Source of the DNA: Verrucomicrobiota bacterium
GTDB taxonomy: Bacteria; Verrucomicrobiota; Verrucomicrobiia; JADLBR01
Direction of reading: 5' to 3'
NCBI GenBank assembly: GCA_029560585.1
Contig: JAKQKQ010000261.1
Coordinates: forward strand, 62,001 to 126,000
DNA length: 64,000 nt
Of this stretch, positions 1-8,398 are shown one piece after another. The position numbers were made by a program, and so were the translations under genes. Within the stretch, counting starts at the first letter, position 1. The number at the start of each line of letters is the position of its first letter. A model generated the notes under the pieces. That model saw nothing but the letters and a program-made list of their open reading frames with translations, was not told where the DNA came from and did not search any database.

Positions 1-441
1 GTCGCGTGCATGGGGATGTCGATGGGCGCGACCCGTTCGTGGTGGCTGGCGGCGATGGACGACCGGATCAAGGCTTGCGTGAGTGTCTCTTGCCTTACGC
101 GGTACCAGAATCTCATCGCCGCGGGCGCCGTGAACCAGCACGGCTTCTACTACTTTGTTCCGGGAATGCTGCGCCGAGGCATCGATGCGGAGGCCGTGAT
201 AGGCTGCATCGCCCCGCGGGCACATCTCACGCTTTCTGGCGACGAAGATGCGGGATCCCCCGTCGATGGCATTCGGATGATCAACGCGTTCCAGGAACGG
301 ATCTACGGCCTGTATGGCAGGGGCGACTGCTTCCGCGGCATCGTGTATGAGAAGACCGGCCATGTTTGGAGCCCCGCAATGTGGGATGAGACCATCGCTT
401 GGCTGAAGAGGCACATCGGGGAGCCGGAGAAGGGACGCTGA
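1..441 (+). CDS. Alpha/beta-hydrolase (dienelactone hydrolase/acetyl-esterase type), C-terminal part
   Basis: The reading frame is open from the first base, so the gene starts before the window; 146 codons remain. The visible part begins just before the nucleophile elbow GMSMG (Gly-x-Ser-x-Gly). GDEDAGSP follows as the likely acid strand, then TGHVW with the likely catalytic His near the end. This order is that of the secreted dienelactone-hydrolase-like esterases common next to glycosidases in PVC bacteria. The substrate is not readable from sequence; removal of acetyl or other ester groups from a polysaccharide is an inference from the three further esterases downstream on the same strand. 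The N-terminus and any signal peptide lie outside the window. Confidence 0.8.
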   Translation, partial: VACMGMSMGATRSWWLAAMDDRIKACVSVSCLTRYQNLIAAGAVNQHGFYYFVPGMLRRGIDAEAVIGCIAPRAHLTLSGDEDAGSPVDGIRMINAFQERIYGLYGRGDCFRGIVYEKTGHVWSPAMWDETIAWLKRHIGEPEKGR

Positions 442-513
442 TGCCGCGCGCCGATCGCGCGATAAGTAAATTGCGCTTTGACGATCCCGAATCATAAGGC
501 AAAATTGATATTG

Positions 514-1503
514 ATGGGGTTCGGGATGTTGGATTGTCCCGGTCGGTGGCCGTTGTTTGTCGCTGGCGCGCTGGGCATGGCGACCGCGGCGGGGTGCGGT
601 TTTGCGAGGGCGGAGCAGTCGGTCGTCACGATAGAAGCGACACAACCGATCGCGGAGGAGTACCAGCTCAAGCAGGCGGGCTTCATATTCCACCGGACCG
701 GTGACACGGCCCGGGATCTGTTCGTTATTATTGAACTGCCCGGTTCCGGCGATCCGCCCGAGCCTGGGATCGCGTCACCGGGTGTGGACTACATGGCTGG
801 CGGGGTCATCGTTGATCACGAGGAGGCCATTCCGGCGGCGGACGCGATTTCACCCATCGTGGGTTACCTGCAGATCCCCGCGGGGTCCGCCAGCGCCATG
901 TTGGTCATACTGCCTTTTTTTGACGAGGAGGCGGAGGGCACCGAAAGGGCCGTCATCAGGATTGTCCCCGACCCGAGCTACGCGGTGGGCGAACATTCAA
1001 CGGCGGAATTGGTGATCATGGATCGCGACTATGATTCTTGGGCGAGCCGACGATTCGGTGGCGCCGCACCTCCCGGAATGATGGCGGCTCCTGGAAACGT
1101 GGCCACGGCATTGGGCGATGGCGGCATGACCGGTGATCCAGACAGTGATGGCATCCCAAATCTTTTGGAGTACGCGCTTGTGGGCGATCCCATGGTCAGC
1201 GCGGTATCGTTGCGCCCATCCGTGGGACTGCTGGCCACGAATGGGGTGGCGATTCCGGCGATGACAACCCGAAGGCTCAAGGGGATATCCGATGTTGCGT
1301 ACGGCTTGGAAGGCTTAGAGGAGGGGGGGCGCTGGGTTCCGTTGCCATCCATCGATGCCGTGGAGCAGGACCATGGCGATGGCACCGTGACCGTCAGGAC
1401 ATGGCAGGATATCGGGGCGAGTCCGTCGCCACATCCGATAGTGCGGATCACCGTGACCCGCCTGGATGCGCGAACGACTTCTATGGGCGGAACGTCCAGG
1501 TAG
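514..1503 (+). CDS. Secreted Calx-beta-like protein with DGIPNLLEY tail motif
   Basis: A predicted exported protein of 329 residues. The first ~33 residues form a hydrophobic signal sequence ending near GFARAEQ. Residues ~35-180 look like one Calx-beta-type sandwich: GVDYMAGG, then IPAGSASAMLVILPF and DEEAEGTERAVIRI, matching the usual 'D-Y ... I-P-A-G ... D-x-x-x-E-G-x-E' pattern. After a Gly/Pro-rich link comes DPDSDGIPNLLEYALVGDP, a motif frequent in large secreted proteins of Verrucomicrobia-type bacteria. No catalytic residues are evident; a surface or adhesive role is a guess. The frame is open upstream to a TTG at 478, but the ATG at 514 gives a better signal peptide. No strong ribosome-binding site is seen for either. 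Confidence 0.65.
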   Translation: MGFGMLDCPGRWPLFVAGALGMATAAGCGFARAEQSVVTIEATQPIAEEYQLKQAGFIFHRTGDTARDLFVIIELPGSGDPPEPGIASPGVDYMAGGVIVDHEEAIPAADAISPIVGYLQIPAGSASAMLVILPFFDEEAEGTERAVIRIVPDPSYAVGEHSTAELVIMDRDYDSWASRRFGGAAPPGMMAAPGNVATALGDGGMTGDPDSDGIPNLLEYALVGDPMVSAVSLRPSVGLLATNGVAIPAMTTRRLKGISDVAYGLEGLEEGGRWVPLPSIDAVEQDHGDGTVTVRTWQDIGASPSPHPIVRITVTRLDARTTSMGGTSR

Positions 1504-1655
1504 TGCGCCGTTCGTGCGGCACTGAAGTCACATCTGAGGGGCTCGCCGCGGGATGCGTCGCGTCGATGCGCATGGGGCGTTGGGGCCCGACGGAATTGCG
1601 GCTTCCCTCGGGGCGGCGATGCGGCAAACTCTGAACTTTGGACCGAGGAGGCATT

Positions 1656-2558
1656 ATGAGCATGGTGCGATATTTTGTGGGACTGGGCTTCACCCTGTTG
1701 GTGGCGGTGGCGCCCGCGCAGGAGAAAAAGCAGGATTTCGATGCGCCGTACAAGAAACTGACGCCAGACTCCGAGGAGCACAAAGGGGTGCCCAAGGGGG
1801 AGGTCACGGAGTACGAGTGGAAAGACAGCAAGATCTATCCCGGGACGGTGCGCAAGTATTGGGTGTACGTGCCGAAACAATACCGGATCACGTCACGGGC
1901 GTGCCTTTACGTGTCTCAGGACGGGATCCTATACAACGCGCCGACGGTGTTCGACAACCTCATCCACAAGCGGGAGATGCCGGTGACGATCGGCATTTTC
2001 ATCAAGCCCGGCGATAAGCCGCTGAAACCGGGCGAGCCGCCGCGGAAACGCTCGGACGGGCGGCCGGCACCGCCAGCGAACCGAAGCGTCGAATACGACA
2101 CCCTGGGCGATACGTATGCCAAATTTCTGATTGAGGAGATCATTCCGCAGGTGGCCAAGAAGTATAACTTGACCAATGATCCGGACGGCAGGTGCATCGC
2201 CGGGAGCAGCTCGGGTGGCATCTGCGCGTTCACGGTCTGCTGGGAGCGGCCGGACTATTTCCGGAAGTGCTTCACGACCGTGGGGAGCTTCACGAACATC
2301 CGCGGCGGAAACAAGTACCCGGAGCTGGTCAGGAACTCGCCGAAAAAACCAATCCGCATTTTTCAGCAGGATGGCGCCAACGACATCGTGAATGAGTTTG
2401 GGAGCTGGCCGGAGGCGAACAAGGCGATGGCGGCAGCATTCGAGGAAAAGGGCTACGACCATAAATTCGTCTTTGGAGACGGGCCCCACAGTTCTGTTCA
2501 CGGCACGCAGATATTCCCGGACGCGATGCGGTGGATCTGGCGGGATTACCGCAAATAG
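1656..2558 (+). CDS. Secreted esterase, enterochelin-esterase (Esterase D) type
   Basis: A 300-residue alpha/beta hydrolase of the putative-esterase family (PF00756 type, as in enterochelin esterase and feruloyl/acetyl esterases). The N-terminus MSMVRYFVGLGF... is a signal peptide cleaved near VAPAQ. The nucleophile elbow is GSSSGG at residues ~183-188 (Ser ~185), and the C-terminal GPHSSVHG supplies the His. The ATG at 1656 follows GAGGAGG by a few bases, which decides the start over an in-frame TTG at 1638. It lies 30 bp before the next esterase gene on the same strand. In this family the substrates are ester side groups on sugars or aromatic acids; which one applies here cannot be read. 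Confidence 0.85.
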   Translation: MSMVRYFVGLGFTLLVAVAPAQEKKQDFDAPYKKLTPDSEEHKGVPKGEVTEYEWKDSKIYPGTVRKYWVYVPKQYRITSRACLYVSQDGILYNAPTVFDNLIHKREMPVTIGIFIKPGDKPLKPGEPPRKRSDGRPAPPANRSVEYDTLGDTYAKFLIEEIIPQVAKKYNLTNDPDGRCIAGSSSGGICAFTVCWERPDYFRKCFTTVGSFTNIRGGNKYPELVRNSPKKPIRIFQQDGANDIVNEFGSWPEANKAMAAAFEEKGYDHKFVFGDGPHSSVHGTQIFPDAMRWIWRDYRK

Positions 2559-2578
2559 GCGCTGGTGGGCCGGGACTT

Positions 2579-2649
2579 GAACCACGAATGAACACGAAGG
2601 GACGCAGATACGTTTCGAGAACCCGTTGGCATTCGTGCGCATCCGGCGG
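2579..2649. repeat. Imperfect inverted repeat of 'ACCACGAATG...CATTCGTG' type
   Basis: The left arm GAACCACGAATGAACACGAA (2579-2598) and the right arm GGCATTCGTGCGCATCCGG (2628-2646) are partly complementary. The left arm resembles an intergenic repeat seen in many environmental Verrucomicrobia-like sequences; this is from memory and was not searched. It overlaps the start of the esterase gene and would supply its first codons. Low confidence because only one copy is in the window. Confidence 0.35.
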
Positions 2650-3502
2650 CTGCTGGGGACTGGCTTTGATCAGTGCTGCGGTGTGCCTGGGGTTTGGATT
2701 TGCCCGTGCGGGCGACATTCGCGTCGAGCGGGATGTGCCGTATCTGGGCGAGGGCCGCGCCGAAAAAGCTGATCTGTACTTGCCCGGCGGTGGGGGTTCG
2801 GCCCTGCGCCCCGCGGTGGTGGACATTCATGGCGGCGGTTGGTCGGGCGGTGACAAGGGAGATCGTCGGGAGGTGAATATTTGCACCAATCTCGCCGCTA
2901 ACGGGTACGTGGCGATGAGCATCAACTATGTCTTGCAGCGCAAGGGTGGGCCGCCCGTTTGGCCGAAGAATCTGCATGACTGCAAGACGGCGATCCGATG
3001 GCTGCGCGCGAACGCCGCCCGATTACGGGTGGATGCCGGGCGGATTGGTGTCATCGGGGGGTCGGCGGGCGGGCATCTCGCGGCGATGGTGGGAGTCACG
3101 GGACCAGCGGATGGCCTCGATCCGGCGGGACCGTACGGCGATCAGCCCTGCAACGTCCAAGCGGTCGTGGATCTCTATGGCCCGGTGCTTTGGATGCAGA
3201 CGCGGGATCTTGCGATGATCGGGAAGACGCGCGCGGAGGCGCCGGACGTCTATCGGGCCGCCACGCCACTCAGTCACTTGGACAAGGGGGATCCGCCCAT
3301 CCTCATCGCCCATGGCACCGCGGACAAGACCGTGGATGTCGAGCAATCGCGCGTCTTTGACGCCGAACTGGCGAAGGCGGGCATCGCTCACCAGCTCGTG
3401 ATCGTTGAGGGGGCGCCGCACACATTCCACCTTCAGCCCAAGGAGATGGACCTGCGACCGACGGTGATCGGGTTTTTCGACAAATATCTTAAAGAGAAGT
3501 GA
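2588..3502 (+). CDS. Secreted alpha/beta-hydrolase (carbohydrate esterase / BD-FAE type)
   Basis: 304 residues. A signal peptide or signal anchor covers residues ~1-42 (hydrophobic core WGLALISAAVCLGFGF). The oxyanion-hole motif HGGGW is at residues 81-85, the nucleophile elbow GGSAGG at 157-162 (Ser 159), and HGTADKTVD and PHTFH near the end supply the Asp and His. This is the hormone-sensitive-lipase/BD-FAE-like architecture often attached to xylan or polysaccharide loci. The start sits inside an imperfect inverted repeat (2579-2649), so an alternative start further in is possible. The spacing to the next gene is 11 bp, suggesting co-transcription with the two flanking esterases. Confidence 0.82.
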   Translation: MNTKGRRYVSRTRWHSCASGGCWGLALISAAVCLGFGFARAGDIRVERDVPYLGEGRAEKADLYLPGGGGSALRPAVVDIHGGGWSGGDKGDRREVNICTNLAANGYVAMSINYVLQRKGGPPVWPKNLHDCKTAIRWLRANAARLRVDAGRIGVIGGSAGGHLAAMVGVTGPADGLDPAGPYGDQPCNVQAVVDLYGPVLWMQTRDLAMIGKTRAEAPDVYRAATPLSHLDKGDPPILIAHGTADKTVDVEQSRVFDAELAKAGIAHQLVIVEGAPHTFHLQPKEMDLRPTVIGFFDKYLKEK

Positions 3503-3513
3503 GGGCAGACGAC

Positions 3514-4848
3514 ATGAAGAAATCACATCTTGGGAGGTTCCGTTTGCTCGCGCTCGCGGCTGCGGCCGGATGGCCGCTGTTGCCTGCGGGCGCACTGTCC
3601 GACACGAACGGCATCCAGTTGTCGGTGGTGACCGATCATCCTGGCGCCGTGTATGCCGTGGGGGAGGATGCGAAGTTTTTGGTGACGCTCGGGCGCGACG
3701 GGCAACCGATAACGGATGCCGAGGTGAGTTACACGCTGGGGCAGGAGGGAATGCCGGAGCCCCAGCAGGGGAAGGTGCGGATATCGAGAGGTGCCGGCGC
3801 ATTCGGCGGGACGCTGAAGGAACCGGGGTTTCTCCAGTGCAAGGTATTCTATCGGACCGCCCCGGGGGCCACGAATGCGGTCGTGGCCATGGCGGGGGCG
3901 GGCTTTGATCCACTGAAGATCAAGCCGAGCATGCCCGTGCCAGAGGATTTCGATGCGTTTTGGGCGCGGCAGAAGCAACGGCTGGCGACGGTGCCGATGC
4001 GGCCCGAGCTGACGCCGATAAAATCACCGGTCGAAGGGGTGGAGTGTTTTGACGCGCAGATCCCGTGCGTGCCTCCCCGGCCCGTGTCGGGCTACTTCGC
4101 GCGACCAAGCGGCGCCAAGAAAAAGGGCCATCCCGCAATGCTCTTCGTGCATGGGGCGGGCGTGCGCGGTTCGATCTTGGTCGGCCCCGCGGGAGCGGCC
4201 AAACAGTTTGGGGCGCTGGCGATGGACATCAATGCCCACGGGATCCCGAACGGAAAACCGAAAGAGTTCTACGATGCATTGAACGCCGGCGAGCTAAAGG
4301 ACTATCGCGGCCAGGGACGCGAGGATCGCGAGCGATGCTATTTTCTGGGGATGTTTCTTCGGCTTGTGAGGGCGATGGAGTTCCTCAAGGCGCAGCCGGA
4401 ATGGGACGGCAAGGTCCTGATCGTGAGGGGCGGCAGCCAGGGCGGGGGGCAATCCATTGCCGCCGCGGGACTCGATCCCCAGGTCTCTTTCATCTCGGCC
4501 GGCGTGCCCGCGATCTGCGATCACTCTGGCAGAGTCGCGGGGCGGGTGGCGGGTTGGCCGAAGTTGGTGCCCGAGATCGACGGCAAGCCCGATCCCAAAG
4601 TGCTTGAGGTCGCGCGCTACTTCGATTGCATGAACTTCGCGACACGCGCAAAGGCCGAGGGCATATTCGACGTTGGCTTCATCGATGTGACCTGTCCGCC
4701 GAGCAGCGTGTACGCGATGTACAATAACTGGCCGGGCAAGAAAGAGATTCTGATCGAGCCACTCATGGGACACTCGACGTCTCCGCGTTTTGTCGAGGCG
4801 ACGAACAAGGCCATAGCCGAGCACATCGCAAAGATGACCGGGCGGTAG
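3514..4848 (+). CDS. Secreted acetylxylan esterase / cephalosporin-C deacetylase family (AXE1)
   Basis: 444 residues, longer than a bare AXE1 domain (~320) because of an N-terminal module. The signal peptide is MKKSHLGRFRLLALAAAAGW... Residues ~30-125 form a beta-rich domain (TDHPGAVYAVGEDAKFLV), as in other AXE1 proteins of this group. The hydrolase follows: a PVPEDFDAFW entry motif, an FVHGAG strand, the nucleophile elbow GGSQGGG with Ser ~307, and PLMGHSTSP with the catalytic His. The family removes acetyl groups from short xylo-oligosaccharides and similar acetylated sugars. ATG at 3514 is preferred over a GTG at 3499 because it starts a standard signal sequence. Last gene of the four-esterase run; the next gene is convergent. 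Confidence 0.88.
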   Translation: MKKSHLGRFRLLALAAAAGWPLLPAGALSDTNGIQLSVVTDHPGAVYAVGEDAKFLVTLGRDGQPITDAEVSYTLGQEGMPEPQQGKVRISRGAGAFGGTLKEPGFLQCKVFYRTAPGATNAVVAMAGAGFDPLKIKPSMPVPEDFDAFWARQKQRLATVPMRPELTPIKSPVEGVECFDAQIPCVPPRPVSGYFARPSGAKKKGHPAMLFVHGAGVRGSILVGPAGAAKQFGALAMDINAHGIPNGKPKEFYDALNAGELKDYRGQGREDRERCYFLGMFLRLVRAMEFLKAQPEWDGKVLIVRGGSQGGGQSIAAAGLDPQVSFISAGVPAICDHSGRVAGRVAGWPKLVPEIDGKPDPKVLEVARYFDCMNFATRAKAEGIFDVGFIDVTCPPSSVYAMYNNWPGKKEILIEPLMGHSTSPRFVEATNKAIAEHIAKMTGR

Positions 4849-4966
4849 CGGGCCCGTTGGAACCCGATCCGCGACGTTGAGCTATCTGGCTTGTGGGGCC
4901 ACGGGCCAACCCTCCCGACGGAATTCTGGGAGGGAGGGGAGACCGGCCCCGGCGTTGGAATGCGCT

Positions 4967-5914
4967 TCACTCCCCCGAGACGCGAGCGCCGCGCAGCACG
5001 AGGGGATCGAATCGGTGGACCGGCCCGTTGCCCGCCCATGCGATGCCGCGGAGCAACAGCAGACGGAACCACGGGTCATCAAACGTCCAGGTGTAATGGC
5101 CAGGGACGCACCCGAAAACCCGACCGCGGCCGCTTTCTGTCGTCCAGAACATGGGCTGGGGTGACGGACGTTTGGTGTCGGCGTTCTCTTCCGATGAAAC
5201 CGCCAGCGTCGTCACGAGGTTCTGGGCGATAGGTGGTGTCGGCGGCCAGTAGGGTTCATCCAGCAAGGAGAGCTGCCGGGGCAGTCCGCTGCAGATGGGA
5301 TGTCCGGACGCGACGATCTCCAATTGCATGGGGCCATGACGGAATCGCGTGAAGCCGCCCACCCCGACCAACGCCGCGACCCCGGCATCTGGCTTGGGCT
5401 TTGTCCACGTGGCCGAGTGGATCAGCGCGAGGCCCCCACCGCGATCGAGATACTCCCTGATCTGCTGCTTGCGGGCATCGTTCCAGTTGAGGTAACAAAA
5501 TGCCACGATCACGTTGGCCGATGCAAACTCTTGGTCGGAGGGCCAGCCGGTCGCAAATGACACCGTGACCCCATCGGCGCCCGAGAATGCCTTCTTGTGC
5601 GGAATCGCGGGACCGAAGAGGTTGACCTGCGCGGCGGCGGACGCCGTCTTGCCGCCCAGCAGCAAGCCCCATCGCTCCTGCCAGATCGGATAATCGTGCT
5701 CGTTCTCCTTGTGGTCTTTCTTGTCCGCGAGCAGGACGATGCGCATCGGGCGGAGCGGCCCGTTGGCCTCTGCGGGTTTTGCGAGCATGGCCACGACGGC
5801 GCTTTGTGGGGGCGGTGCAGGAGGTGCGGGCGAGGCGGAGAGGACACTTATCGCGCCCGCAAACATCGCGCTGTGAAAGATCCAAGCGATGGTTGGAAGT
5901 CTGTGCGTGCTCAT
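4967..5914 (-). CDS. Secreted ThuA-like domain protein
   Basis: 315 residues with a signal peptide (MSTHRLPTIAWIFHSAMFAG...). From residue ~55 it matches the ThuA-like (trehalose-utilization-like, class-I glutamine-amidotransferase-like) fold: PMRIVLLADKKDHK, then VAFCYLNWNDARKQQIREYL, GGGLALIHSATW and GRGRVFGCVPGHY. In PVC bacteria such proteins accompany sulfatases and glycosidases, but their reaction is not established. The start ATG overlaps the stop of the upstream sulfatase gene as ATGA (5911-5914), so the two are probably translationally coupled. It is the last gene of the minus-strand operon; no clear rho-independent terminator follows. Confidence 0.78.
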   Translation of the reverse strand: MSTHRLPTIAWIFHSAMFAGAISVLSASPAPPAPPPQSAVVAMLAKPAEANGPLRPMRIVLLADKKDHKENEHDYPIWQERWGLLLGGKTASAAAQVNLFGPAIPHKKAFSGADGVTVSFATGWPSDQEFASANVIVAFCYLNWNDARKQQIREYLDRGGGLALIHSATWTKPKPDAGVAALVGVGGFTRFRHGPMQLEIVASGHPICSGLPRQLSLLDEPYWPPTPPIAQNLVTTLAVSSEENADTKRPSPQPMFWTTESGRGRVFGCVPGHYTWTFDDPWFRLLLLRGIAWAGNGPVHRFDPLVLRGARVSGE

Positions 5915-7491
5915 TTGTTCTGTGCCCCCATGCGCCTCCACTTGTCAAACGCGGCCGCCATCGCCCGCACGCGCTCGGGGTGGACGGCCGCCAGATCGTT
6001 CGATTCGGCGCGATCCTTTTCCATGTCGTAGAGTTCCCATTCTTGGCCACTGGCCGCCACGAGCTTCCATTGGCCCATCCGGATCGCACGGCAGCCCGAG
6101 GTGGCCCATGCGAGCGCGTCGTGCCCTTCGCGGTGACCCGCCTTGAAAATCGGCAGGAGGCTCTTTCCCGACATCGGGAGCAGGTTTCGTCCATTGAACT
6201 CCGCGGGGTATGTGACGTTCGCGGCATCGATGCAGGTCGCCATGATATCCACGATGTGACCCGGCTCGCGCGTGATCCCACCGGTCGTTTGGATCACGGC
6301 CGGCCAGCGGACGATCAGGGGTGTCGCGATCCCTCCCTCGAAATTCGTATTCTTGTGTTGTCGAAAGGGGGCGTTGGACACGTTGGCCCACGGGGGACCG
6401 CCGGTCACGAAGGTGTCTGCCGGGCCGGGCATGATGGTCGGGTCGTTTCCGACGCGGGTGGGCGTGCCGTCGAGCCGCCAGGTTTCGCGCGGCTTGTCTA
6501 ACGCTCTCGGCCATGCCTGGTCCGACGCGCCGTTGTCGGAAAGGAACAGGACGAGCGTGTTATTGTCCGCATTCGCGCTGCGCAGGGCGCCAAGGATGCG
6601 TCCGACGCTCTGGTCGAGCGAGTCCACCTGCGCCGCGAAAGCGGCCATGCGCTCGGCCTCCCAGTCCTTGTGCGGCGCGTCCTGCCAGGGGGGCACGCGT
6701 TCGTCGCGGGGCGACAGTGGACAGTCCTTGTTGACCAGGCCCAGTTCGATCAGGCGCCGGTGGCGGCGTGCCCGCGCCTCGTCCCAACCGAGCTTCCGAT
6801 AGAGGCCGCGATAGGGGGCCATATCCTCCGGCTTGGCGTGCAACGGCCAGTGCGGCGCGTATTCGGCCACGTAGAGGAAGAAGGGCTCCGGCGTTGCCGC
6901 TGCCTCGGCAATGAATCTCACCGCGAAGTCCGTGATCAGATCCGTCTTGTAGCAACCTTCCGTTGGCAGCGTGTAGGGTTTGCCATCCATGAAGTATTTC
7001 ATGGTGCGCACCGCCTTGAAGTAGTGCCCCGGCCCGCCCCCGCCCGCGTTGCCCAGGAAGCGGTCCACGTGGTGGGCCACGCATGCCGGATCGTGCCAAT
7101 TCTCCGCCGTGACCATGTCCAGGCGGCCGACGGCGCATGTCGCATAACCCGCGCGTTTCAGCAGTTCGAATGCCGTGACGCAGCGGTCGTTCAGGAGGCC
7201 CGTCCACCTGCTTATCCCCACCTGGTGAGGGTGAAGGCCGGTCATCAGCGCGGCGCGCGAAGGTCCGCAGAGCGCGCAATTATAGAACTGCGAAAAGCGC
7301 AGCCCTTCTGCCGCGAGCCGGTCCAGATTTGGCGTGTGAATCTCACCACCATAGCAACCTATGTCGGAGAAACCCATGTCATCGGCGAGTATGACGATGA
7401 CATTGGGCCTGTCGCTGTGAACCGGGTCGGCGGCCCGCCCCGGATCGGGGAGGGCCGCCGCGGCCAGCAGCGCACATAGCGACAGGCGCAC
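5911..7491 (-). CDS. Secreted sulfatase (S1 family)
   Basis: An exported sulfatase of about 526 residues. The fold begins with RPNVIVILADDMGFSDIG (metal-binding Asp pair) and carries the formylglycine motif CGPSR (Cys ~75), followed by AALMTG. Further signature pieces are GRLDMVTAENW and FLSDNGAS with the second metal-ligand pair. The Cys must be converted to formylglycine, but no maturase gene is in this window. The frame is open far upstream into the preceding gene. GTG at 7491 is chosen because it gives a clean signal peptide (RLSLCALLAAAALPDPG) only 11 bases after the upstream stop; no strong ribosome-binding site is visible, so the start is uncertain. Likely substrate: a sulfated sugar. 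Confidence 0.88.
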   Translation of the reverse strand: MRLSLCALLAAAALPDPGRAADPVHSDRPNVIVILADDMGFSDIGCYGGEIHTPNLDRLAAEGLRFSQFYNCALCGPSRAALMTGLHPHQVGISRWTGLLNDRCVTAFELLKRAGYATCAVGRLDMVTAENWHDPACVAHHVDRFLGNAGGGGPGHYFKAVRTMKYFMDGKPYTLPTEGCYKTDLITDFAVRFIAEAAATPEPFFLYVAEYAPHWPLHAKPEDMAPYRGLYRKLGWDEARARRHRRLIELGLVNKDCPLSPRDERVPPWQDAPHKDWEAERMAAFAAQVDSLDQSVGRILGALRSANADNNTLVLFLSDNGASDQAWPRALDKPRETWRLDGTPTRVGNDPTIMPGPADTFVTGGPPWANVSNAPFRQHKNTNFEGGIATPLIVRWPAVIQTTGGITREPGHIVDIMATCIDAANVTYPAEFNGRNLLPMSGKSLLPIFKAGHREGHDALAWATSGCRAIRMGQWKLVAASGQEWELYDMEKDRAESNDLAAVHPERVRAMAAAFDKWRRMGAQNK

Positions 7492-7502
7492 GGCGCGGGG
7501 GA

Positions 7503-8333
7503 TCAGGCCACGAGCCGATTGAGGTGCTCGAGGCTTTTGGCCGCCTGCGCGGGCGTGCCGCATTCCACTGAGAACACGATATCGCGAGGGCATTTCTTTC
7601 GGACGATGTCGATGATCTTCTTCCAATCGAGGACCCCGTCACCGCAGGCGCAACCCACGGCGGTGCCCGTCACTTTTCCCCGCTCGGCTCCGGACTGTTC
7701 GACAGAGATGTCCTTGGCGTGGAGGTGGACCAGCCTTTCCGCCACACGCTCGAGCCACCCGTAGACATCGTGCCCGCACAGGTACGCGTTGCCGGTGTCG
7801 AAATTGATGCCGATTGCGGGCGATTTCACGAGGTTGTAGATGCGATCGAGGCCATCGGGCGTTCGCGAGTATTGGGCGTGTGGCTCGATGCCGATTTTGA
7901 TGCCCCGGCGCTCGGCGATGAATGCGGCCTCCTGGAGCGTGTATTTGATCAGGACGAAATCCTCCTCCTCGGTCGTCCACTTTGCCTTGATGCCCTCGTC
8001 GGTGTTGATGACTGGCACGCCGATCTCCGCGGCCACCCGGATGGCGAGCTTGATATACTCGCCGTGCACATCGGGTCGCCCGAGGGGTCCGTGCGACTGG
8101 AGACCCGAGATCTTGAGCTTGGCCTTGTCACACGCCTCCTTGATGCGCCATGGATCGTCGAACATCGAGACCGTGTGAAAATATCCGGCCTCGCTCATGA
8201 GTTCGCGACCGAAATGGACCATGGGCTCGAAGTATTTGTAGCCCATTTCTGCGGCGGCCTTGACGGCCCACTCGAACGGCTTGTCCGAGCTGCGGGAGAA
8301 TTCGGCGTTCAGGCCGATGTGTATCTTGCCCAT
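7503..8333 (-). CDS. Sugar phosphate isomerase/epimerase (xylose-isomerase-like TIM barrel)
   Basis: 276 residues, with no signal peptide, so probably cytoplasmic. It has the AP-endonuclease-2/xylose-isomerase-like barrel (PF01261 type): WAVKAAAEMGYKYFEPM, VPVINTDEG, IKIGIEPHAQY, INFDTGNAYLCG, LVHLHAKDI and IVFSVECG. The Glu, Asp, His and Glu residues in these strands are the usual divalent-metal ligands. Members epimerise or isomerise free or phosphorylated sugars and inositols; the substrate is unknown. ATG at 8333 is preceded by AAGGAG at good spacing. It lies between a ceramidase-like gene (65 bp upstream) and the sulfatase in the same operon, which suggests it processes the sugar released by them. 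Confidence 0.85.
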   Translation of the reverse strand: MGKIHIGLNAEFSRSSDKPFEWAVKAAAEMGYKYFEPMVHFGRELMSEAGYFHTVSMFDDPWRIKEACDKAKLKISGLQSHGPLGRPDVHGEYIKLAIRVAAEIGVPVINTDEGIKAKWTTEEEDFVLIKYTLQEAAFIAERRGIKIGIEPHAQYSRTPDGLDRIYNLVKSPAIGINFDTGNAYLCGHDVYGWLERVAERLVHLHAKDISVEQSGAERGKVTGTAVGCACGDGVLDWKKIIDIVRKKCPRDIVFSVECGTPAQAAKSLEHLNRLVA

Positions 8334-8398
8334 GTTTTTGCTCCTTTTGACTTGGGTTTGAGTGATGGTGCTCTGGGAGAGGGTTGAACCTTGTTCGG

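Noticed and set aside
4910-4934. CCCTCCC/GGGAGGG inverted repeat between two convergent genes as a terminator
   Set aside because: Only a 7-bp stem with an 11-base loop and no T-tract on either strand.
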